This document shows, piece by piece, positions 25,844 through 35,186 of a stretch of 64,000 nt of DNA. Made by a program: the position numbers and the translations under genes. A model generated the notes under the pieces. The model was not told the DNA's origin, made no database searches, and saw nothing but the letters and a program-made list of their open reading frames with translations. Within the stretch, counting starts at the first letter, position 1. Each line of letters starts with the position of its first letter. Origin of the DNA: SHAN690 sp040221375 (GTDB lineage Bacteria; Bacteroidota; Bacteroidia; Flavobacteriales_G; Salibacteraceae); assembly GCA_040221375.1 (NCBI GenBank), contig JAVKEP010000085.1:1-64000 (forward strand), given 5' to 3'.

Positions 25844-26713
25844 ATGCGTTTGAGGCAAACCATACTGACCCTGATCCTCGCATTGATATGTGGAGGTGTC
25901 GTTTTCGTTACCGGATGCAACAAATCCGATCGAGATGAAGATACTGAGACCTTGTCAGCAAGGGATTATGCACTCGCTCATCACATCTTTGACGATGCAT
26001 TCCGACAAGTGCACAAATATGCAATGGGAGACACGCTCCTGAACGATACTACGATCAAGCAGCAGAAGCTCGACATCTGCCTGAACCGTCGTTATAGCTT
26101 TTTAAGCGACACCCTTGCGGTTTTTCCTATGTACCTCCAGCTCAATTATTCAGACGACGGGAAGTTATGCAACGACAGCGCCAAGCGGTACGGAATCATT
26201 CGGAGCAATTTTACTGGAAAGTACTTGAACAAAGGGACCGTGATGACCATCACCTTTGAAGGCTATCGAAAGCACATTTACGATGTGGATGGACAAATCA
26301 CCATCATCAACAAAGGGATCAACGAAGACGGCCGCCGGTATTATGACTTCATCATTCAAGACGGAAACATAACCGGCAACAACATTGACATTGAACTCAA
26401 TGGTGCATTCACTTATGTCTGGGTCAGCGGATCCAGTACAGACGTCGATTTTGACGACGACGTATTCGAAATCACCGAAGGCGAGGTAGTTGGCCGAAAC
26501 TCGCGTGGAAGCTCGTTTACGAATGAGATTACCAAAGCTTATACGTCAGATTTAACGTGTCCACACTTCACCTCTGGCCGTTCCATCATGGAAGTGCAAA
26601 ACCTGTTGGATCGTACGTTAAACTATGGAGAGATAACGGATTGCGACAACATCTTGGTGTCGAGGAGAAACAACACCTACCTAACGGTGGAGATTCCTAT
26701 TATGCAGCCCTAA
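25844..26713 (+). CDS. lipoprotein of unknown function
   Basis: A 289-aa lipoprotein: basic start, hydrophobic core and lipobox VTGC (Cys25). The mature part is acidic and beta-rich, with two similar-looking strand blocks (FTGKYLNKGTVMTITFEGYR; NITGNNIDIELNGAFTYVW) and scattered cysteines (Cys at LTCPHF and ITDCDN). No known domain recognised. Its last 14 bases overlap the 3' end of the convergent clpX gene. Confidence 0.68.
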   Translation: MRLRQTILTLILALICGGVVFVTGCNKSDRDEDTETLSARDYALAHHIFDDAFRQVHKYAMGDTLLNDTTIKQQKLDICLNRRYSFLSDTLAVFPMYLQLNYSDDGKLCNDSAKRYGIIRSNFTGKYLNKGTVMTITFEGYRKHIYDVDGQITIINKGINEDGRRYYDFIIQDGNITGNNIDIELNGAFTYVWVSGSSTDVDFDDDVFEITEGEVVGRNSRGSSFTNEITKAYTSDLTCPHFTSGRSIMEVQNLLDRTLNYGEITDCDNILVSRRNNTYLTVEIPIMQP

Positions 26714-27944
26714 GCTTTCTAAAGGCGCTGGTCTCGAACATTCTTCGAGCGTACTCTAAATCTACCTTAAACGTCTCTGGCTTTTCTTCCATCGAAGGGA
26801 GCTCATACATGGCATCCATCATGATCGCTTCGCAAATCGAGCGGAGTCCGCGGGCCCCAAGTTTGTATTCCATCGCCTTTTCTACTACGTAATCGAGTAC
26901 GTCTTTTTCGAAGGAAAGCTTGATGTCTTCCATCTCAAACAAACGCATGTATTGCTTGACCAACGCGTTCTTTGGTTCCGTTAGGATCCTGCGTAACGCA
27001 CTCTGATCCAAGGGATTCAGGAAGCTTACCAATGGAAGTCGACCGATGAGCTCTGGAATGAGGCCGTATTCTCTCAGGTCAGAAGGAGAAACATATTGAA
27101 GGAGGTTGTCCTCTTCTACTTCTTCCTTCGACTTGTTGCGATAGCCAATGGCTGAGGTATTCAATCTACGTGAAATGATGCGGTCGATCCCGTCGAATGC
27201 GCCCCCGCAGATGAATAAAATATTTCGCGTATCGATCTGAACTAGTTTTTGTTCGGGGTGTTTTCGTCCTCCCTGAGGCGGTACGCCTACCACAGAGCCT
27301 TCAAGCAACTTGAGCAATCCTTGTTGCACCCCTTCTCCGCTCACATCGCGTGTGATGGATGGATTGTCGCTCTTTCGGCTGATTTTGTCTACTTCGTCGA
27401 TGAAGACAATTCCTCTTTCTGCTCCTTCCACGTTGTATTCCGCCGCTTGTAACAGGCGCGACAGGATGCTTTCGACATCTTCGCCCACATAGCCAGCTTC
27501 TGTTAAAACGGTGGCATCGGCAATGCAAAAGGGTACGTTGAGCACCTTGGCAATGGTCTTGGCGAGCAAGGTTTTTCCGGTACCTGTTTGACCTACGAGG
27601 ATCATATTGGTTTTCTCGATGAACACATCATCTCCCTCGTCTTCTCGCTGTGATATGCGCTTATAGTGATTGTAAACAGCGACGGAAAGATTCTTTTTCG
27701 CCTCGTCTTGCCCGATCACATATTCATCCAAGTGAGATTTGATGTCAGCAGGCTTCAAGAGGTTCACACTGCCTAGAACAGAATCGCGCAAACGAGAGGT
27801 CATCTCTTCGTCTACAATCCGCGAAGCTTGCTGAATGCAACGATCGCAGATATGTCCAGTAATGCCTGCAATCATCACTGCCGTCTCTCGCTTATCGCGA
27901 CCGCAGAAACTACATTTTATCTGTTCTTCGGAATGCTTAGCCAT
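26700..27944 (-). CDS. clpX: ClpX, ATPase subunit of the ClpXP protease
   Basis: Hexameric AAA+ unfoldase that feeds substrates to ClpP. The N-terminal zinc-binding domain has Cys11, Cys14, Cys33, Cys36 (CSFC, CDRC). Walker A is GQTGTGKTLLAKT, Walker B IVFIDEVDKIS, and sensor/arginine-finger features include ELIGRLPLVSF and GARGLRSICEAIM. Its 414-aa length is typical. It starts three bases after clpP, in the classical tig-clpP-clpX order. Confidence 0.97.
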   Translation of the reverse strand: MAKHSEEQIKCSFCGRDKRETAVMIAGITGHICDRCIQQASRIVDEEMTSRLRDSVLGSVNLLKPADIKSHLDEYVIGQDEAKKNLSVAVYNHYKRISQREDEGDDVFIEKTNMILVGQTGTGKTLLAKTIAKVLNVPFCIADATVLTEAGYVGEDVESILSRLLQAAEYNVEGAERGIVFIDEVDKISRKSDNPSITRDVSGEGVQQGLLKLLEGSVVGVPPQGGRKHPEQKLVQIDTRNILFICGGAFDGIDRIISRRLNTSAIGYRNKSKEEVEEDNLLQYVSPSDLREYGLIPELIGRLPLVSFLNPLDQSALRRILTEPKNALVKQYMRLFEMEDIKLSFEKDVLDYVVEKAMEYKLGARGLRSICEAIMMDAMYELPSMEEKPETFKVDLEYARRMFETSAFRKLRAA

Positions 27945-27947
27945 GGC

Positions 27948-28628
27948 TTATTTCTTACGTACAAGAACTTCGTCGATCATGCCGTAATCCCTGGCTTCTT
28001 CAGAAGTCATCCAGAAATCTCGGTCACTGTCGTTCCAAACTTTCTTCACGGTTTGACCGGAGTGTTCGGCGATGATGTTGTACAATTCGTCCTTGAGCTT
28101 TTTGATTTCTCCAGCGGTGATTTCGATGTCAGAAGCTTGACCTCCAACGCCTCCCATTGGTTGATGTATCATTACCCTGGAGTGCTTCAATGCGGTTCGT
28201 TTCCCCTTTTCTCCTGCACAAAGGATTACCGCTCCCATTGAAGCTGCCATACCAGTACAGATGGTGGCGACGTCACAACCGATGTATTGCATGGTGTCAT
28301 AAATCCCTAAACCTGCATATACCGATCCTCCTGGGCTGTTGATATAGATTTGGATGTCTTTACCACTGTCTGCAGATTCCAAGAAAAGGAGCTGCGCTTG
28401 AATGATGTTTGCAATAAAATCGTCGATTGGCAAGCCGAGGAAAATGATTCGATCCATCATCAATCTAGAGAATACATCCACTTCACGGAAGGGCATAGGA
28501 CGCTCTTCGATGACGGTGCGCGTCATCCCTTCAGGCTTGTTCGCCGCCTTCAAATAGCCATCCACCGATAACCCACTCATTCCGAGGTGGTTGACTGCGT
28601 AATTTCTAAACTCTTTCTCGTCTATCAT
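27948..28628 (-). CDS. clpP: ClpP, proteolytic subunit of the ClpXP protease
   Basis: Serine peptidase that assembles into the tetradecameric chamber. The catalytic residues are visible: Ser130 in TGMAASMGAVIL, His155 in VMIHQPMGG and an Asp in the DSDRDFWM region. Also typical are IFLGLPIDD and YINSPGGSVYAGLGIYDTMQ. At 226 aa it carries an N-terminal extension of about 25-30 residues over the E. coli core, probably a propeptide. It starts one base after the tig stop. Confidence 0.97.
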   Translation of the reverse strand: MIDEKEFRNYAVNHLGMSGLSVDGYLKAANKPEGMTRTVIEERPMPFREVDVFSRLMMDRIIFLGLPIDDFIANIIQAQLLFLESADSGKDIQIYINSPGGSVYAGLGIYDTMQYIGCDVATICTGMAASMGAVILCAGEKGKRTALKHSRVMIHQPMGGVGGQASDIEITAGEIKKLKDELYNIIAEHSGQTVKKVWNDSDRDFWMTSEEARDYGMIDEVLVRKK

Positions 28629-28629
28629 T

Positions 28630-30039
28630 CTAGAATTTTAATAAGTTGGAAACCTGATCCATGAATTTTCCTTTTCCAGCTTTATTAGAAGCTAATTTAA
28701 CGAATTCATCAAAGGTCACTTCCTTTTCCTGAAGCTTAACGATTTCATTGTAAAAAGCACTGAGCTTTTCTTCCATCAATTGATCGTACACTTTTCGTAC
28801 CTCTTCTTCCTTTTGAAGGAAGTTCTGAGCAAATTGGTCGAGCATCTCTTCGGCTACCTCGCTTTGGCCAAATGAGGCAAATTGCGCTTTAATGTTTTCT
28901 TTCACCCTCGCCTGGATATCAGGAAGTTCAACCTTTAGCTCGTGCTGTTTGGCAATCTGCCCTTCAATCAACTGAATCTTAAGCATTCGACTGTACTCGT
29001 GGTATTCGCGATCTATGTCTGCTTGTGAGATTGGTTTTTCCTCATTGGTAGATCCTTGTTCGAGTAACCATCGTTTGATAAATTCATCAGGAAGCTCGAG
29101 TTTAAGGCGTTCGAGGAGCTTATCATGGATGTCTCGACGAAGCTTTTTCTCGCTGTCGCCTTCGAGGTATTTCTCCAAGTCAAGTGCAATCTTGTCCCTA
29201 AACTCCTGTTCGGTTGCCGCGCCTCCTGGTCCGAGTACTTTTTCAAAGAGTTCTTTATTCAACGGGGCGAGTTCGATGTTGTCTATCGACTCAATCACCA
29301 ATTCAAATTCCTTCCCTACTTGGCCGAGTTCGCTGACCGGCAAACCGAGCATCTGAGATAGATCCACGTCTCCTTTGGCTAGCTTTGCTGGCTCCACCTT
29401 CACGGTATCACCTTTCTTCTTACCGATCAGTTTCTTTTTTGCATCCTTGTTTTCCAGGTAGTCCATCGCCACGGTTGTGTGGTTGTGATGCCCGCCTTCT
29501 TTTCTCTTACCGTCCTTGCTCAGTTCGTAGAGGGACCCGTAAATCAAATCCGTATCTCCTACCACTTCCGACTCCGTAGAATTTCCGTGCCGGCGCTGGA
29601 AGTCCTTCAGGTATTTTTCAATCAGGCCATCATCGACCTTGATTTTGTACTTATTGAACTTGTCCTTAACAGAAAGGTCTACCTGAAATTCAGGTGCAAT
29701 CCCTAGTTCGTAATTAAACTCAAATGTTTTGCTGAAATCGAGGACGAGTTCTTCAATGTCTTCTGGAAGTGGTTGTCCGATGATGTTGATTTCATTTTCA
29801 CGTATGTGCGCATTGAGTTTCTCGGAAAGGATCCGGTTCAATTCTTCGGCCAAAACTGCCTTGCCGTACATCTTCTTTGCAACGCCAAATGGAACCTTAC
29901 CTGGACGGAATCCTTGTAACGTCATCTTTTTCCGATGGTTGTCGAGCACCGTCTTCACTGCGGGCTCATAATCTACCGGCTCGATGGTGATGGTCACTTT
30001 CGCGTTGAGCTCATCGATGTTCTCTTGCTTGATGTTCAT
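28630..30039 (-). CDS. tig: trigger factor
   Basis: Ribosome-bound chaperone for nascent chains. N-terminal ribosome-binding domain with the signature GFRPGKVPFGVAKKMYG (about residues 42-58). The central part corresponds to the FKBP-like region but is divergent, without a clear FKBP motif (VAMDYLENKDAKKKLIGKKKGD). The helical C-terminal domain is rich in Lys/Glu. The 469-aa length is within the family range. It is the first protein gene after tRNA-Leu, whose terminator lies just upstream. Confidence 0.93.
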   Translation of the reverse strand: MNIKQENIDELNAKVTITIEPVDYEPAVKTVLDNHRKKMTLQGFRPGKVPFGVAKKMYGKAVLAEELNRILSEKLNAHIRENEINIIGQPLPEDIEELVLDFSKTFEFNYELGIAPEFQVDLSVKDKFNKYKIKVDDGLIEKYLKDFQRRHGNSTESEVVGDTDLIYGSLYELSKDGKRKEGGHHNHTTVAMDYLENKDAKKKLIGKKKGDTVKVEPAKLAKGDVDLSQMLGLPVSELGQVGKEFELVIESIDNIELAPLNKELFEKVLGPGGAATEQEFRDKIALDLEKYLEGDSEKKLRRDIHDKLLERLKLELPDEFIKRWLLEQGSTNEEKPISQADIDREYHEYSRMLKIQLIEGQIAKQHELKVELPDIQARVKENIKAQFASFGQSEVAEEMLDQFAQNFLQKEEEVRKVYDQLMEEKLSAFYNEIVKLQEKEVTFDEFVKLASNKAGKGKFMDQVSNLLKF

Positions 30040-30066
30040 TGTTTGAATGGTTTGTTGCCTTTAGAC

Positions 30067-30094
30067 AAAAAAAGACCGTTGTTCAGGCGGCCTT
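30067..30094 (-). terminator. terminator downstream of tRNA-Leu
   Basis: Minus strand: AAGGCCG / CGGTCTT stem (30088-30094 with 30072-30078, one G.T pair), 9-base loop, then seven T. It would separate the tRNA transcript from tig. Confidence 0.7.
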
Positions 30095-30144
30095 AGATTC
30101 TTGATATGTAGCAGAAAGGGTCGTGCCTTTCCTGTGTCGATAAG

Positions 30145-30226
30145 TGCGGGTGGAGGGACTCGAACCCCCACGCCTTGCGGCACTAGATCCTAAGTCTAGC
30201 GCGTCTACCAATTTCGCCACACCCGC
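30145..30226 (-). tRNA. tRNA-Leu (anticodon TAG)
   Basis: 82 nt including the discriminator A73, CCA not encoded. Acceptor GCGGGTG pairs with CACCCGC. The D arm contains AATTGGTAGAC. The anticodon stem CTAGA/TCTAG encloses CTTAGGA with anticodon TAG. A long variable arm (TGCCGCAAGGCG) marks a class II tRNA. The T arm is GGGGG-TTCGAGT-CCCTC. The gene lies upstream of tig on the same strand. Confidence 0.97.
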
Positions 30227-30295
30227 ATGTGTGTTTCAGTTAAAGAACTGTTCCTTTAGGCATTACCCCTAAAAAAGAGATTTTGAAAAGGAGCG

Positions 30296-30303
30296 CAAAG
30301 ATA
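30296..30303 (-). promoter_or_regulatory. predicted -7 box for tRNA-Leu
   Basis: Minus-strand TATCTTTG matches TAnnTTTG exactly and shares the flanking GCGC with the hppA promoter. It would give a leader of about 60 bases before the tRNA. Confidence 0.45.
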
Positions 30304-30339
30304 CAACTAAGAAGTCGTAAAACTATGCACAGAACTAAA

Positions 30340-30369
30340 TTTGATTATAAGGGCCTAGCCTTATTTTTG
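30340..30369 (+). promoter_or_regulatory. predicted promoter for the flavin reductase-DUF3127-transporter unit
   Basis: TTTG (30340-30343), 18 bases, TATTTTTG (30362-30369). Both boxes match the Bacteroidota consensus exactly, 16 bases before the ATG at 30386. Confidence 0.7.
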
Positions 30370-30385
30370 CCGAGAAGATGCACCC

Positions 30386-31276
30386 ATGAAAGTCAATCCA
30401 AAAGACATCCCCGTTCCCCAACTGCACGGCTACCTATTGGGAGCTATCGGTCCACGTCCCATTGCTTTTGCAAGCACCATCGACGAGGACGGAAATTCAA
30501 ACTTGAGTCCATTTAGTTTTTTCAATGTCTTTAGCGCCAATCCGCCCATTGCCATCTTCTCACCAGCGCGGCGCGGGAGAGACAATACCACGAAACACAC
30601 CTACCAAAACGTAAAGTCCGTTCCCGAGGTTGTCATCAACGTCGTCAACTTTGACATCACCCAGCAGATGTCGCTGGCAAGTACAGAGTATCCAAAAGGA
30701 ACGAATGAGTTCATCAAATCTGGCCTGACTCCGGTCGTTTCAGAATTGGTTCGACCTTTTCGGGTGAAGGAATCACCGGTTCAATTCGAATGTAAGGTAA
30801 AAGAGGTCGTAGAACTGGGCCAATCGGGAGGGGCGGGCAACTTGGTTATTTGCGAAGTAGTCTTGATCCACATCGACGATGACGTGTTGGACGCCGACGG
30901 TAGAATTGACCAGACCAAAATCGATCTTGTGGGAAGAATGGGTGGCAATTACTACGTCAGGGCGCATGGCAATGCGCTTTTCGAGGTGGCTAAGCCACTC
31001 CAACGCTTGGGCATTGGCGTAGACGCAATCCCGGCCGATATACGCAACAGCAAGGTGCTGACCGGAAACGATCTCGGCAAGCTGGGCAATGTAGAAGCCC
31101 TGCCGGACGAAACGACGGTGAACGACTATAAATTGACCGAATTGGCAGATATCTTTATTACTTTGGAAGATGATAGCGCTGCGTTGGAGTCAGCGCTGCA
31201 CGAGCGGGCTAAGGCACTTTTAAACGGCGGTTCGGTAGACGACGCTTGGAAAACATTATTGGCATATAACGATTAA
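30386..31276 (+). CDS. flavin reductase-like domain protein (DIM6/NTAB family)
   Basis: A 296-aa cytoplasmic FMN-binding split-barrel protein. The N-terminal half has the family pattern GAIGPRPIAFASTIDEDGN and NLSPFSFFNVFSANPPIAIF, then EVVINVVNFDITQQMSLAST. The C-terminal about 100 residues (after LQRLGIGVDAIPADIR) are an added helical region of unknown role. It may reduce flavins or act as an FMN-dependent oxidoreductase; the partner is unknown. DUF3127 follows three bases after the stop. Confidence 0.88.
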   Translation: MKVNPKDIPVPQLHGYLLGAIGPRPIAFASTIDEDGNSNLSPFSFFNVFSANPPIAIFSPARRGRDNTTKHTYQNVKSVPEVVINVVNFDITQQMSLASTEYPKGTNEFIKSGLTPVVSELVRPFRVKESPVQFECKVKEVVELGQSGGAGNLVICEVVLIHIDDDVLDADGRIDQTKIDLVGRMGGNYYVRAHGNALFEVAKPLQRLGIGVDAIPADIRNSKVLTGNDLGKLGNVEALPDETTVNDYKLTELADIFITLEDDSAALESALHERAKALLNGGSVDDAWKTLLAYND

Positions 31277-31279
31277 GAC

Positions 31280-31654
31280 ATGAGCATGGAAGTAGAAGGA
31301 AGCATCAAGGTTGTATTTGACACCCAAACATTCAATTCAGGATTTCAAAAGAAGGAATTCGTAATCACCACCAAAGAACAGTATCCACAGGATGTTAAGT
31401 TTGAGTTGATCAAAGAACGCATCGACCTGATCGATCCTTATTCAGAAGGAGACAACATCAAAGTCCACTTCAATTTGCGCGGCAACGAATACAACGGAAA
31501 GTACTTCGTCAACCTTCAGGCGTGGCGCATCGAACCCGTGGGTAGTTCTCAGGCAGCGGCTGGCGGAACGGCTTCTGCGGACCCATTTGCAGATGCAGGA
31601 TTTCCTGAGACCCCTAACGCCGACACGAGCAGTGAAGATGATTTGCCGTTCTAA
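31280..31654 (+). CDS. DUF3127 protein with SSB-like acidic tail
   Basis: A 124-aa protein. Residues 1-95 are the DUF3127 OB-fold-like domain (GSIKVVFDTQTFNSGFQKKEFVI, split; FNLRGNEYNGKYFVNLQAWRIE). Residues 96-124 are a Gly/Ala/Pro-rich linker ending SSEDDLPF. That arrangement of OB-fold, flexible linker and acidic tip with terminal Pro-Phe mirrors bacterial single-stranded DNA-binding protein, whose tip DDDIPF recruits partners. DNA binding itself is inference. It sits between the flavin reductase and fatty-acid transporter genes, with no intergenic space. Confidence 0.85.
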   Translation: MSMEVEGSIKVVFDTQTFNSGFQKKEFVITTKEQYPQDVKFELIKERIDLIDPYSEGDNIKVHFNLRGNEYNGKYFVNLQAWRIEPVGSSQAAAGGTASADPFADAGFPETPNADTSSEDDLPF

Positions 31655-33025
31655 ATGATTCGGCGTTTCCTCGAAACGTACATCCAATTGGTGAGGAGGA
31701 TACTACCCTCACCCCTTTCCATCGCGTTTTTATTGACGGGCCTCACCGTTCTGGTGGCCTTCCTATTCATTGACAGAAGCAAGGTGCAATCAATCACCGA
31801 AGTGTTTGATTGGTGGGCCATTGGGCTTTGGGACGGCGGCTTGATGGTTTTCGCCTTGCAGATGATGTTGATGTTGGTACTCGGCCATGTTTTGGCCCTT
31901 TCTCCATGGGCAGCGCGCTTGATCGACCTGACAGTGCGTCCATGTACTACCAGCGCAAGAGCGGCTGCGATTGTGGCACTCTTCACCATGTTGGTTGGAC
32001 TCTTTAACTGGGGATTAGGGTTGATATTTGGTGCCATTCTGGCCCGCAAAGTCGCGGAAAAAGCGAGCAGGGAATTACGACCGATCAACTACCCATTGAT
32101 TGGCGCGGCGGGCTACACAGCGCTCATGATTTGGCATGGGGGATTCTCGGGATCATCGCTTATAAAGATTGCAGAGCCTGGCCACCTTGCGTCCTTAATG
32201 GGAAAAGAGTTCGGCGGAATCTTGCCATCATCCATCACGTTAGAGCAAACGGTTTTCTCAGGAATGAATCTGTGGGCGACAGGCTCTTTGTTGGTTTTGG
32301 TGCCCGCCGTGCTGTATTTTATTGGAACCCGCACATCGGCTGAGGTTCCGAACTTGGATGCGCATATCTTCGAAGCGGAACCCAATACGGATTTGATCGG
32401 CGTGGAGCGATTGGATCGCTCTGGATGGTTCTCCAAATCAATCGGAGTTCTCATTTTGTCCTACACCATCCATCAAATGGTTTGGAAAGCGGGGTTCTTA
32501 AACTTTTTCAATCCGAACAACATCAATCTGCTGTTACTCGGCCTCTGCCTCTTTGCCCACGCCAACGTCAAAGCTTTCAGCGACGCGGTTGAAAATGCCA
32601 TCAAAGGAGCGAGCGGCATTTTAATCCAGTTCCCGCTCTATTTTGGCATTCTAGCCATCATGAAAGAGAGTGGAATGGTTGATCAACTCTCGGCGTTTTT
32701 CATTCAAAACTCCACGGAATTGAGTTACCCCATCTTCACCTTTATCAGTGCAGGCTTGGTCAACATCTTTGTTCCGAGCGGTGGCGGGCAATGGGCGATT
32801 CAGGGTCCTATCATCATTCAATCGGCATTGGAGTTGGGCGTTCCTTTGAATAAGAGTGTGTTGGCACTTGCTTACGGCGATGAAATCACCAATATGCTCC
32901 AACCGTTTTGGGCACTACCACTGTTGGGCATTACGCGCCTGAAAGCGAAGGATATTCTCCCCTATACCTTGGTGCTCTTCTTGATTGGCTCCGTTGTTTT
33001 TATCTCAGTCCTGCTGATCTTCTGA
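31655..33025 (+). CDS. short-chain fatty acid transporter (AtoE-like)
   Basis: A 456-aa polytopic inner-membrane protein with about ten hydrophobic segments. It resembles the AtoE/short-chain fatty acid permease family: FNWGLGLIFGAILARKVAEKA, YPLIGAAGYTALMIWHGGFSGS, FVPSGGGQWAIQGPII and ALAYGDEITNMLQPFWALPLLG. Likely imports or exports short-chain carboxylates. ATG follows the DUF3127 stop directly. The last gene of the unit; it converges on the GT2 gene. Confidence 0.88.
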   Translation: MIRRFLETYIQLVRRILPSPLSIAFLLTGLTVLVAFLFIDRSKVQSITEVFDWWAIGLWDGGLMVFALQMMLMLVLGHVLALSPWAARLIDLTVRPCTTSARAAAIVALFTMLVGLFNWGLGLIFGAILARKVAEKASRELRPINYPLIGAAGYTALMIWHGGFSGSSLIKIAEPGHLASLMGKEFGGILPSSITLEQTVFSGMNLWATGSLLVLVPAVLYFIGTRTSAEVPNLDAHIFEAEPNTDLIGVERLDRSGWFSKSIGVLILSYTIHQMVWKAGFLNFFNPNNINLLLLGLCLFAHANVKAFSDAVENAIKGASGILIQFPLYFGILAIMKESGMVDQLSAFFIQNSTELSYPIFTFISAGLVNIFVPSGGGQWAIQGPIIIQSALELGVPLNKSVLALAYGDEITNMLQPFWALPLLGITRLKAKDILPYTLVLFLIGSVVFISVLLIF

Positions 33026-33031
33026 TTTGAG

Positions 33032-34138
33032 CTAGCGATCATACGAGCGCCCTTTCCATTGGAATCTTTTCAAAACCAAGGACGCCATTCCCACCCACAA
33101 GAAATAGATTGGAAAGAGAGCAGACAAGATCAATCCATCAAGGATGGGTGCGCGAAATGCGTATTTCTTAAACCAATAATGGTGAAAGCTGAATTCGATG
33201 AGCCATTTTAGAACGAGCAAGAGCAACCACACATTCAGCCAAGAGGATGCAGTGATCCACGCGAACCAGATCGTTACAAAAAGCGCATTCAGTAAAAAAA
33301 TGAACGCAGGCAGCATGCGTAGCATCACCCCTCGGTATGCTGGGTATTTAGATGCCCATCGGATCCTTTGTTGTATCAAAGCCTTGAAATTCTCAGGGGC
33401 CCTGGTATCTACTGCGGAGACTTCCGAATACGCCCCTGAAAACTGCACCTTATCCAATGCTTGCGCAAAAAACACATCGTCTCCACTCGTTCTACCATTC
33501 TTCAGGCTTTGGAGATATACGGGTAGCAGGCTCGTATGCAACAACATATTCCCACCGTTGACCATGGTGGGTTTTCCAATGCTAACAAAGGCCTCACTTA
33601 CCGTTTGGGTATTTAGGTTTTCATAGGCCAGCAAGCGATCCCAAAACCGGCCGACCTTGTACAGCACAGGGCCAAACACTGCGTCTGCATCTGATCGTAC
33701 TGCCGCTGAATGAAGCGATCCTATGGTGGTAGGTCGCACGAAACAATCTGCATCCGTTAGGAATATCCAGCCTTCTTTCACATGGGCAACTCCAGTTAAG
33801 AGAGCAGCCTTTTTACCTTTCCCTTGGCTAGGCAATATCTCAATTGACAAATTAGAGCAATGCCTTGCACTCGCCTTGATGACCTCAAGCGACTGGTCAT
33901 CACTGTGGTCATCGACCATGAGCACCGAAAGTTTGTTTTGGAACCCTTTACTAGCGTTTAAGTGCAGCAAGCACGCTTCGAGGTTTTCAGCCTCATTCCG
34001 AAACGCTATCAACACTTGGACGCGTTCGTCGAACGTTGTAATGATCTCCCCCTCTTCGCTAAAAGGCTTTATCTTCTTATGAATCCAAAACAGGAAGCCG
34101 ATCCAACAAAGTAGGGAAGCGGCATGGATGAATATCAT
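33032..34138 (-). CDS. membrane-associated GT2 family glycosyltransferase
   Basis: A 368-aa inner-membrane glycosyltransferase. It has an N-terminal helix, then a GT-A fold with VLIAFRNEAENLEACL, VDDHSDDQSLEVI, the metal-binding TDADCFVRP, NGGNMLL, GDDVFFAQALD (acid/base region) and the QQRIRW motif, then three or four C-terminal helices. This is the architecture of processive or lipid-linked GT2 enzymes. Donor and acceptor are unknown. ATG overlaps the stop of the upstream flippase/synthase-like gene (ATGA), suggesting joint action at the membrane. Confidence 0.88.
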   Translation of the reverse strand: MIFIHAASLLCWIGFLFWIHKKIKPFSEEGEIITTFDERVQVLIAFRNEAENLEACLLHLNASKGFQNKLSVLMVDDHSDDQSLEVIKASARHCSNLSIEILPSQGKGKKAALLTGVAHVKEGWIFLTDADCFVRPTTIGSLHSAAVRSDADAVFGPVLYKVGRFWDRLLAYENLNTQTVSEAFVSIGKPTMVNGGNMLLHTSLLPVYLQSLKNGRTSGDDVFFAQALDKVQFSGAYSEVSAVDTRAPENFKALIQQRIRWASKYPAYRGVMLRMLPAFIFLLNALFVTIWFAWITASSWLNVWLLLLVLKWLIEFSFHHYWFKKYAFRAPILDGLILSALFPIYFLWVGMASLVLKRFQWKGRSYDR

Positions 34139-35184
34139 CTTTTTGATTTAAAAAAACGGAACGTATATAACGTAGCCGCTCCGATCACTGAAGGCAAGGC
34201 AACATTAATACCCCACACGACGAAGACGACGATGCTCACACCAATCGGGTCGAATTGGTAGAGTTCGAAATAGCTCAATGCAAAGGATTCTCGCAAAAGC
34301 AAATCAGGAACGGGAACGAACGGCAGTAGGGTGATGGAGAACAGCGTCAGGATGGACGCACTGAGGGTTTCGAGTAACCCTTGTCCCGGCATCAACGCAT
34401 GAAATACGATGAGGTATTGGACGATAAAGGTTCCGAAGCGGACCAATGACAGCATGTAAATTTTTGTCAGGAGGGAATTAGAAAGGGAAGCAAAAACTTC
34501 GATTTGTTCCGCGTATTTCTTTAGCCTCGGTATACGAATCAACAATTCTGAAAAAAGGTCGATTCGATAATACAAAACAAGGGACAAGGCCAAGGTCAGC
34601 AGCACGGTAACTTGAAGGATTACGGTCGGAATCCATCCGAGGCTCGACGGGCCAAACTGGGTCAGTAACAACACGATTCCCCCTACACCAAAAGTGAGCG
34701 TAGCAACGGTTTGTGCGAGTCCGTTGACCATCGATAATAAGGCGCCTTTCAACCGTTGACCATCGCCCAGCGTCAGGACTCTTCCGAAAAACTCTCCCAC
34801 GCGATTCGGTGTAAAGAGGCCAAAGGTGATCCCACTCAACACCCCTTTTGCTGCGCGTTTCCAGGTGAGGTCAAATTGGGAGCCGACGAGGAGTTTCCAT
34901 TTGATGACCTCCATCCCCCAATTCAGCGCCATAAAGCATCCAGCCGCTAGGGTAAGAACCACCATTCCAACTGTTAGCTGAAGTAAAGAAACGTATGCCA
35001 ACACAGAAAGCTGCTGCTCGGCAGATATGAAGCGATAATAAATGAAGAAGAGTACGGCGATTGAAATCAAGGTTTTCAATACCAATCCTAGCAAACGATA
35101 GGATGAACGCTGCAGCTGGTGTTCAGAACTTCCCGTTCCATCGTTCGCACCTAGGGTCCGTGCTATTAACTTCGATACTTTCAT
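34135..35184 (-). CDS. lysylphosphatidylglycerol synthase-like membrane protein (UPF0104)
   Basis: A protein of up to 349 aa with about eight hydrophobic segments, resembling the membrane domain of MprF-type aminoacyl-phosphatidylglycerol synthases/flippases (NWGMEVIKWKLLVGSQ; GITFGLFTPNRVGEFFGRVL; PVPDLLLRESFALSYFE). The catalytic soluble domain of MprF is absent, so lipid translocation is more likely than synthesis. The ATG at 35184 is two bases from the divergent ruvC ATG. A TTG about 30 codons inside, just before the first helix, is an alternative start. It is coupled to the GT2 gene. Confidence 0.8.
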   Translation of the reverse strand: MKVSKLIARTLGANDGTGSSEHQLQRSSYRLLGLVLKTLISIAVLFFIYYRFISAEQQLSVLAYVSLLQLTVGMVVLTLAAGCFMALNWGMEVIKWKLLVGSQFDLTWKRAAKGVLSGITFGLFTPNRVGEFFGRVLTLGDGQRLKGALLSMVNGLAQTVATLTFGVGGIVLLLTQFGPSSLGWIPTVILQVTVLLTLALSLVLYYRIDLFSELLIRIPRLKKYAEQIEVFASLSNSLLTKIYMLSLVRFGTFIVQYLIVFHALMPGQGLLETLSASILTLFSITLLPFVPVPDLLLRESFALSYFELYQFDPIGVSIVVFVVWGINVALPSVIGAATLYTFRFFKSKR

Positions 35185-35186
35185 TT

